From the NCBI GenBank assembly GCA_026419655.1, contig JANZZA010000707.1, forward strand, positions 1 through 8,569: a stretch of 8,569 bases of DNA, written 5' to 3'. Every line of letters starts with the position of its first letter. Within the stretch, counting starts at the first letter, position 1. The notes beneath the pieces are model-generated. The model was given only the letters and a program-made list of their open reading frames with translations, did no database searches and was not told the DNA's origin. The position numbers and the translations under genes are program-made. This DNA is from Armatimonadota bacterium. Lineage in GTDB: Bacteria > Armatimonadota > Zipacnadia > Zipacnadales > FEN-943. Positions 5,210-8,569 of the stretch are shown here, piece by piece.

Positions 5210-6160
5210 TTGCCCGACGTTAGAATAGCGCTGACCGAGTACCGCGTGCGGCTTTGCTTTCTACGAGCCGGGCATGTTTCCGCCTATCTGGGAGTGACCC
5301 TCCGGGGTGGCTTCGGAGCTGCGCTGAGGCGGATATCCTGCGTAAAGCCCACGTCGTCGTCGTGCCTCGACTGCCTTCTGCAAACAAGCTGCCCCTACGG
5401 TTATCTCTTCGAGACCCCAGTGCCCTCCGGACAGGCCCTTATGAAGCTTTACACGCACGCTCCTCACCCCATCGTCTTGCGTCCTCCTCTCAGCATCCCG
5501 TCCAAGGTGACTAGTGAAACACAGGCCGAACTGGTGGTACTGCTCGTGGGGCGGGCGAGCCAGTATTTCCCCTATGTACTCCAGGCATTGCTCCACTTAG
5601 GAACCGAGGGCCTGGGTGCTGACCGCGTGCCGTTCCGCGTAGATCGGGTTACCGGCGGCAGCGACGGTAAACTGGTATACGCGGCCGACACACCCGGCCC
5701 GGTCCAACTCCTGGAGCCCGAGCTGGTCCGGGCATCGGTCAAGCCGCCCCAGGACGGCTTGTTAGCTGTACACTTCATCACCCCAATGCGCCTGCGGGTG
5801 AACAATCAGGTCCTGCGCTCTCCAGCCTTCGACGCACTCGTATCGGCAGCGCTTCGTCGGCTTGAACTGCTGGCGCGGCTACACCAGTCGGGCGAGTTTC
5901 ATATCCACTCCGCCGAGGTCGCAGCTACTGCCCGACAAGGCCGACTGGTCCAAAACGAGACCCACTGGCACGACGTGGTTCGTTACAGCAAACGTCAGGA
6001 TCGGGAGATGCCTCTTGGCGGTTTAGTCGGCAGGGCGGTCTTCGCTGGCCCAGTTCTGGGGCTAACGGAGTTGCTCTCACTTGCCGGGCGCGTACATGCA
6101 GGGAAGGCCACAGTGTTCGGAAATGGGCACTTCCGAGTGGAGGCAATCAGCCATGACTAG
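5210..6160 (+). CDS. cas6: CRISPR-associated endoribonuclease Cas6 (RAMP), 316 aa
   Basis: Cas6 cuts the CRISPR transcript within the repeats to give crRNA for the type III complex. The N-terminal ferredoxin-like fold starts with YRVRLCFLRAG and LRGGFGAALR (about 11-40). A Cys cluster (Cys44, 52, 55, 61) follows in a CxxC...CPYGYLFETP context, as in the Cas6 subgroup with a C-terminal Cas6_C (PF10040-like) domain. That domain shows WHDVVRYSKRQ (about 253-263), PLGGLVGRAVF and the Gly-rich HAGKATVFGNGHFRV (about 296-310), the RAMP signature. The catalytic residue varies in this family; His22, His252, His254 and His296 are candidates only. The start is TTG at 5210, just after GGGGGAGAGGG; no ATG or GTG would keep the first beta strand. 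The stop TAG at 6158-6160 overlaps the cas10 ATG by 8 nt, so translation is probably coupled. Confidence 0.92.
   Translation: MPDVRIALTEYRVRLCFLRAGHVSAYLGVTLRGGFGAALRRISCVKPTSSSCLDCLLQTSCPYGYLFETPVPSGQALMKLYTHAPHPIVLRPPLSIPSKVTSETQAELVVLLVGRASQYFPYVLQALLHLGTEGLGADRVPFRVDRVTGGSDGKLVYAADTPGPVQLLEPELVRASVKPPQDGLLAVHFITPMRLRVNNQVLRSPAFDALVSAALRRLELLARLHQSGEFHIHSAEVAATARQGRLVQNETHWHDVVRYSKRQDREMPLGGLVGRAVFAGPVLGLTELLSLAGRVHAGKATVFGNGHFRVEAISHD
6139..6143 (+). promoter_or_regulatory. Ribosome binding site of cas10, inside the end of cas6
   Basis: GGAGG lies 9 nt before ATG 6153. It selects this start over the in-frame ATG at 6081, which would add 24 residues that are only an out-of-frame reading of the cas6 C-terminus. 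Confidence 0.7.
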
Positions 6161-8561
6161 TCTGCTCGAAGTCGCCTTGGCAGGATTGCTACATGACATC
6201 GGCAAGTTTGCACAGCGAGCACGACGGGGCGAGGAAGGCATTTGTGACACAGCAAGGTCACTAAAGGACTACCTGTGCCCAGTGGAGACAGGAAGATACA
6301 CCCACTTGCACAGTGTTTTCACTGCGGACTTCATTCTCACACAGCTTGGAAGCTTTTTGCCTGAGGGGATGGATCGTGAGCGCGTTTTGCACATGGCAGC
6401 ATACCACCACAGGCCAGATAGCCCAGAAGATCACTGGATTACCGAGGCTGACCGGCTCTCATCGGGTATGGAGAGAGAGGAGGACGAAAGTGCTCCGAGC
6501 ATAGCCGGGGCTTTCAGGAGAGTGCGACTGCGAGCAATTGCAAACGAGGTCGGGCTGGGGGAGCAGGCGCCTGGCAAGTGGTCGGTAGAGCTGGCGCCAC
6601 TGGAACCGCTCAAAGCCTTCCCCTTTTTGGAGCAGGAGCCGCCCAGCGACCTGACAGACGCCTACTCATGCCTCTGGGAGGCCTTCGTTGCCGCCTGGAG
6701 CCAGAACTGTGTGGCCGACCCGTGGGCTTTCGTGAACCGCGCCGCATCGGTGCTGGAGAAATACACATGGTGCATACCTGCAGCCACCAACGTTTACCCA
6801 GACATCTCCCTCTTTGACCACTTGAAGACGACAGCAGCTATTGCGGTCTGTCTGGCATCCACTGAGCAGGATGACACAGAGCCCTTTTTGCTAGCGACAG
6901 GTGACTTTGGGGGCATTCAGCGCTACCTCTTCGACATCCAGATGGGAGCCGGTGGCCTTGCGCGGCGTCTGAGGGCGCGGTCCCTGTCCGTATCGCTGGC
7001 CGTCGAGAACACTGTGCACTGGATCCTGCACCAGTTGGGAATACCGCTGACAAACTGCCTCCAGTCTGCTGGTGGGCGCTTCGTGTTGCTGCTGCCTAAC
7101 ACGCCCCGGGCCCGCGAAAAGGTGCAGGAAGCCCAAAGAATGCTCGACCAGTGGGCGGCAGAACAGGTCGGGTGCGAATTGCAGCCCCACATAGCAATGC
7201 TCCCAATAAGTCGGGCTGCCCTCAGCGATTTCGGGACCGTAGTGCAGAGGCTGTGGGTAGAATTGGAGAAGAGCAAAGCCACCCCGCTGGCGGGTTTTCT
7301 GACGGACGCGGACGGGTGGCGCGAACAGGAATTCGTCCTTCCGCCGCTACCAGTAGCCGAAACAGGGGGGCTTTGCAGTTCGTGCCGACGTCAGGCCGGC
7401 CACCTGCGCCCTATGCGCGACAGACAGGTGCCCCTGTGCGATAGATGTTTCCAGGATGCTGAAACTGGGGCAGCCTTGGTACGGGGGCGTTTTGTGGCTT
7501 TCTGGTTCGACGACTCGGGCCGCCTGCCCTTCGGCAACTTCAGGATACTCGAAACCGAAGAGCAAGTACCCCAAAACGCCTATCTGGCGCTGGACCTTTC
7601 AGGCAATTGCGGGCGGCTCCCTCACACCCCGGTTGTGGGGCGCTACATCGCTCGTCACGTCCCCAGGGACGAAGACGGCTCTATCATGGAATTCAGCGAG
7701 ATAGCTGAGCGCAGCAAGGGGCGCAAAGCTCTGGCCTTCCTGAAGGCCGACGTGGACAACCTCGGTCTCATCCTGACATCCGGCCTGCAAGGGGAAGAAA
7801 AGGACCGCCGCTCCATATCTCGGATCACGGCTCTCTCCCGAACCCTGGAGCTCTTCTTCGGTGGCTATGTGGAGCACTTGGCGGCCGAGATTGGCACTAT
7901 CTACACCGTCTACTCCGGCGGCGACGACCTGCTGCTGGTGGGGCCCTGGGACAGCATAATCGAGTGCGCCTTGCGCCTGCGAAAGGACTTCCGGTGCTAC
8001 ACCTGCGGCAACAAGAGCTGGTCTCTCTCCGCAGGCATCGCCCTGGTGCATCCCAAAACCCCTGTGCTGTGGGCCGTCGAGGAAGCAGACGCCAGACTCG
8101 AGGGGGCCAAGGACTCGCGGCACGAGGATGCTACCCCCTGGCCGATGCCAGGAGGTGGGAACGGCGCCAAGCCGCCCACTAAAGACAAACTGGTACTCTT
8201 TGGCACGGTGCTGCCCTGGGATGCTGCTGAAGACGCGGCTGAAAAAGCTGGCAGGCTCCTTGACTGGATGGAACAAGGCCAGGTCTCGACCGCCCAGGCC
8301 CGACGACTGTTGCACTACGCCAGTCTCTTCCAGCAATGGCAGCGCACTGGCGACGTCCTTAACTTCCGGTTCGCCCCGCTGCTGGCCTACGATATTCGCC
8401 GCAACTGGAAGGAAGCCCCAGGGGAAGCCCTCTCCTGGGTGCAGGCGCTTGCCATGCCCAACAGCGCAGACATGCCGCTGCTGCGGCTCATCTGCGAGTA
8501 CGCTCTTAATGGAGCGAGAAGCGATAGGGGAGGTGAGGATAACAGTGAAGCTGGGAGATAA
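6153..8561 (+). CDS. csm1: Type III CRISPR effector subunit Cas10/Csm1, 802 aa
   Basis: Cas10 is the large subunit of type III complexes. The N-terminal HD nuclease domain has LLHDIGK (His14-Asp15), YHHRP (His85-His86) and Asp100 in EADRLS, so ssDNase activity is expected. A first palm-like region starts at DFGGIQRYLFDI (251-262), a Csm1 hallmark. A four-Cys zinc site follows (Cys408, 411, 429, 432). The second palm has KADVDNLG (531-538) and YSGGDDLLLVG with GGDD at 589-592, the catalytic site that makes cyclic oligoadenylate from ATP; SLSAGIALVHP (625-635) is the next strand. The C-terminal helical domain ends the protein. Length fits Csm1 (roughly 750-850 aa). Both active sites look intact, so target RNA binding should trigger DNA cutting and second-messenger synthesis. 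Subtype III-A is favoured over Cmr2 because of the FGGIQ and zinc-site pattern. The gene overlaps cas6 upstream and the next gene downstream. An additional CxxC (Cys615, Cys618) lies just after the GGDD strand. Confidence 0.94.
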   Translation: MTSLLEVALAGLLHDIGKFAQRARRGEEGICDTARSLKDYLCPVETGRYTHLHSVFTADFILTQLGSFLPEGMDRERVLHMAAYHHRPDSPEDHWITEADRLSSGMEREEDESAPSIAGAFRRVRLRAIANEVGLGEQAPGKWSVELAPLEPLKAFPFLEQEPPSDLTDAYSCLWEAFVAAWSQNCVADPWAFVNRAASVLEKYTWCIPAATNVYPDISLFDHLKTTAAIAVCLASTEQDDTEPFLLATGDFGGIQRYLFDIQMGAGGLARRLRARSLSVSLAVENTVHWILHQLGIPLTNCLQSAGGRFVLLLPNTPRAREKVQEAQRMLDQWAAEQVGCELQPHIAMLPISRAALSDFGTVVQRLWVELEKSKATPLAGFLTDADGWREQEFVLPPLPVAETGGLCSSCRRQAGHLRPMRDRQVPLCDRCFQDAETGAALVRGRFVAFWFDDSGRLPFGNFRILETEEQVPQNAYLALDLSGNCGRLPHTPVVGRYIARHVPRDEDGSIMEFSEIAERSKGRKALAFLKADVDNLGLILTSGLQGEEKDRRSISRITALSRTLELFFGGYVEHLAAEIGTIYTVYSGGDDLLLVGPWDSIIECALRLRKDFRCYTCGNKSWSLSAGIALVHPKTPVLWAVEEADARLEGAKDSRHEDATPWPMPGGGNGAKPPTKDKLVLFGTVLPWDAAEDAAEKAGRLLDWMEQGQVSTAQARRLLHYASLFQQWQRTGDVLNFRFAPLLAYDIRRNWKEAPGEALSWVQALAMPNSADMPLLRLICEYALNGARSDRGGEDNSEAGR

Positions 8562-8569
8562 TCCGGATT
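8545..8569 (+). CDS. Start of the next gene, probably another Csm subunit (runs off right edge)
   Basis: GTG at 8545 begins MKLGDNPD in a frame different from cas10 and overlaps the cas10 stop (TAA 8559-8561) by 17 nt. GAGG (8535-8538) lies 6 nt upstream within a GGGGAGGTGAGG run. An in-frame GTG at 8533 would add four residues but sits on the ribosome binding site. Overlap at this point is usual for csm1-csm2 or csm1-csm3 pairs. Eight codons are too few to name the product. Confidence 0.45.

Noticed and set aside
4998..5228. 76-codon open frame just before cas6
   Set aside because: There is no recognisable domain or good ribosome binding site, and it overlaps the cas6 start.
6081..6152. 24-residue N-terminal extension of cas10
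   Set aside because: It is an out-of-frame reading of the cas6 C-terminal Gly-rich region; the ATG at 6153 has a good ribosome binding site and puts the HD motif at the usual distance.
7599..8336. 245-codon minus-strand open frame
   Set aside because: It is antisense to the conserved palm domain of cas10, with no motif of its own.

Overview
The window looks like chromosomal DNA from a moderately GC-rich bacterium. Most genes have GGAGG-type ribosome binding sites, and GTG and TTG starts are common. The gene content (a URO-D-like protein, a DUF2284 protein, a secreted protein with an N-terminal NLLxNPGFE motif, and a type III CRISPR module) recalls uncultivated environmental lineages such as Armatimonadota. 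That placement is a guess from gene content only; nothing in the window fixes the taxon.

Left block (1-3385, minus strand). A leftward cluster starts at a putative promoter at 3357-3385. In order it encodes an exported nitrilase-superfamily hydrolase (3306-2188), a Cys-rich DUF2284 protein (about 2052-1543), a uroporphyrinogen-decarboxylase/MtaA-like protein (1421-201), and the start of a secreted carbohydrate-binding-module-like protein that runs off the left edge (179-1). The first two spacers are about 120-135 nt and the last is 21 nt. All four genes point the same way and I see no terminator between them, so they may form one operon. Its substrate is unknown.

Middle block (3386-5209). 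This stretch is mostly non-coding. It has repeated GGGGAGT/ACTCCCC heptamers that can form alternative hairpins at 3391-3706. It also has a MazF-like toxin gene (4113-4499) with an apparently damaged N-terminus and no recognisable antitoxin. From 4500 to 5209 the DNA is less GC-rich and has no convincing gene, apart from a possible decayed coding remnant near 4545-4782. No CRISPR repeats or tRNA were seen.

Right block (5210-8569, plus strand). This is a type III CRISPR effector module. cas6 (crRNA-processing RAMP nuclease, TTG start) overlaps cas10/csm1 (HD nuclease motif plus GGDD cyclase motif). cas10 overlaps the first codons of another gene that continues beyond the right edge, probably the next Csm subunit. 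Cas6 would process crRNA for the complex. Cas10 would cut DNA through its HD domain and make cyclic oligoadenylate through its GGDD palm. The remaining csm genes, any cOA-activated effectors and the array would lie outside the window.
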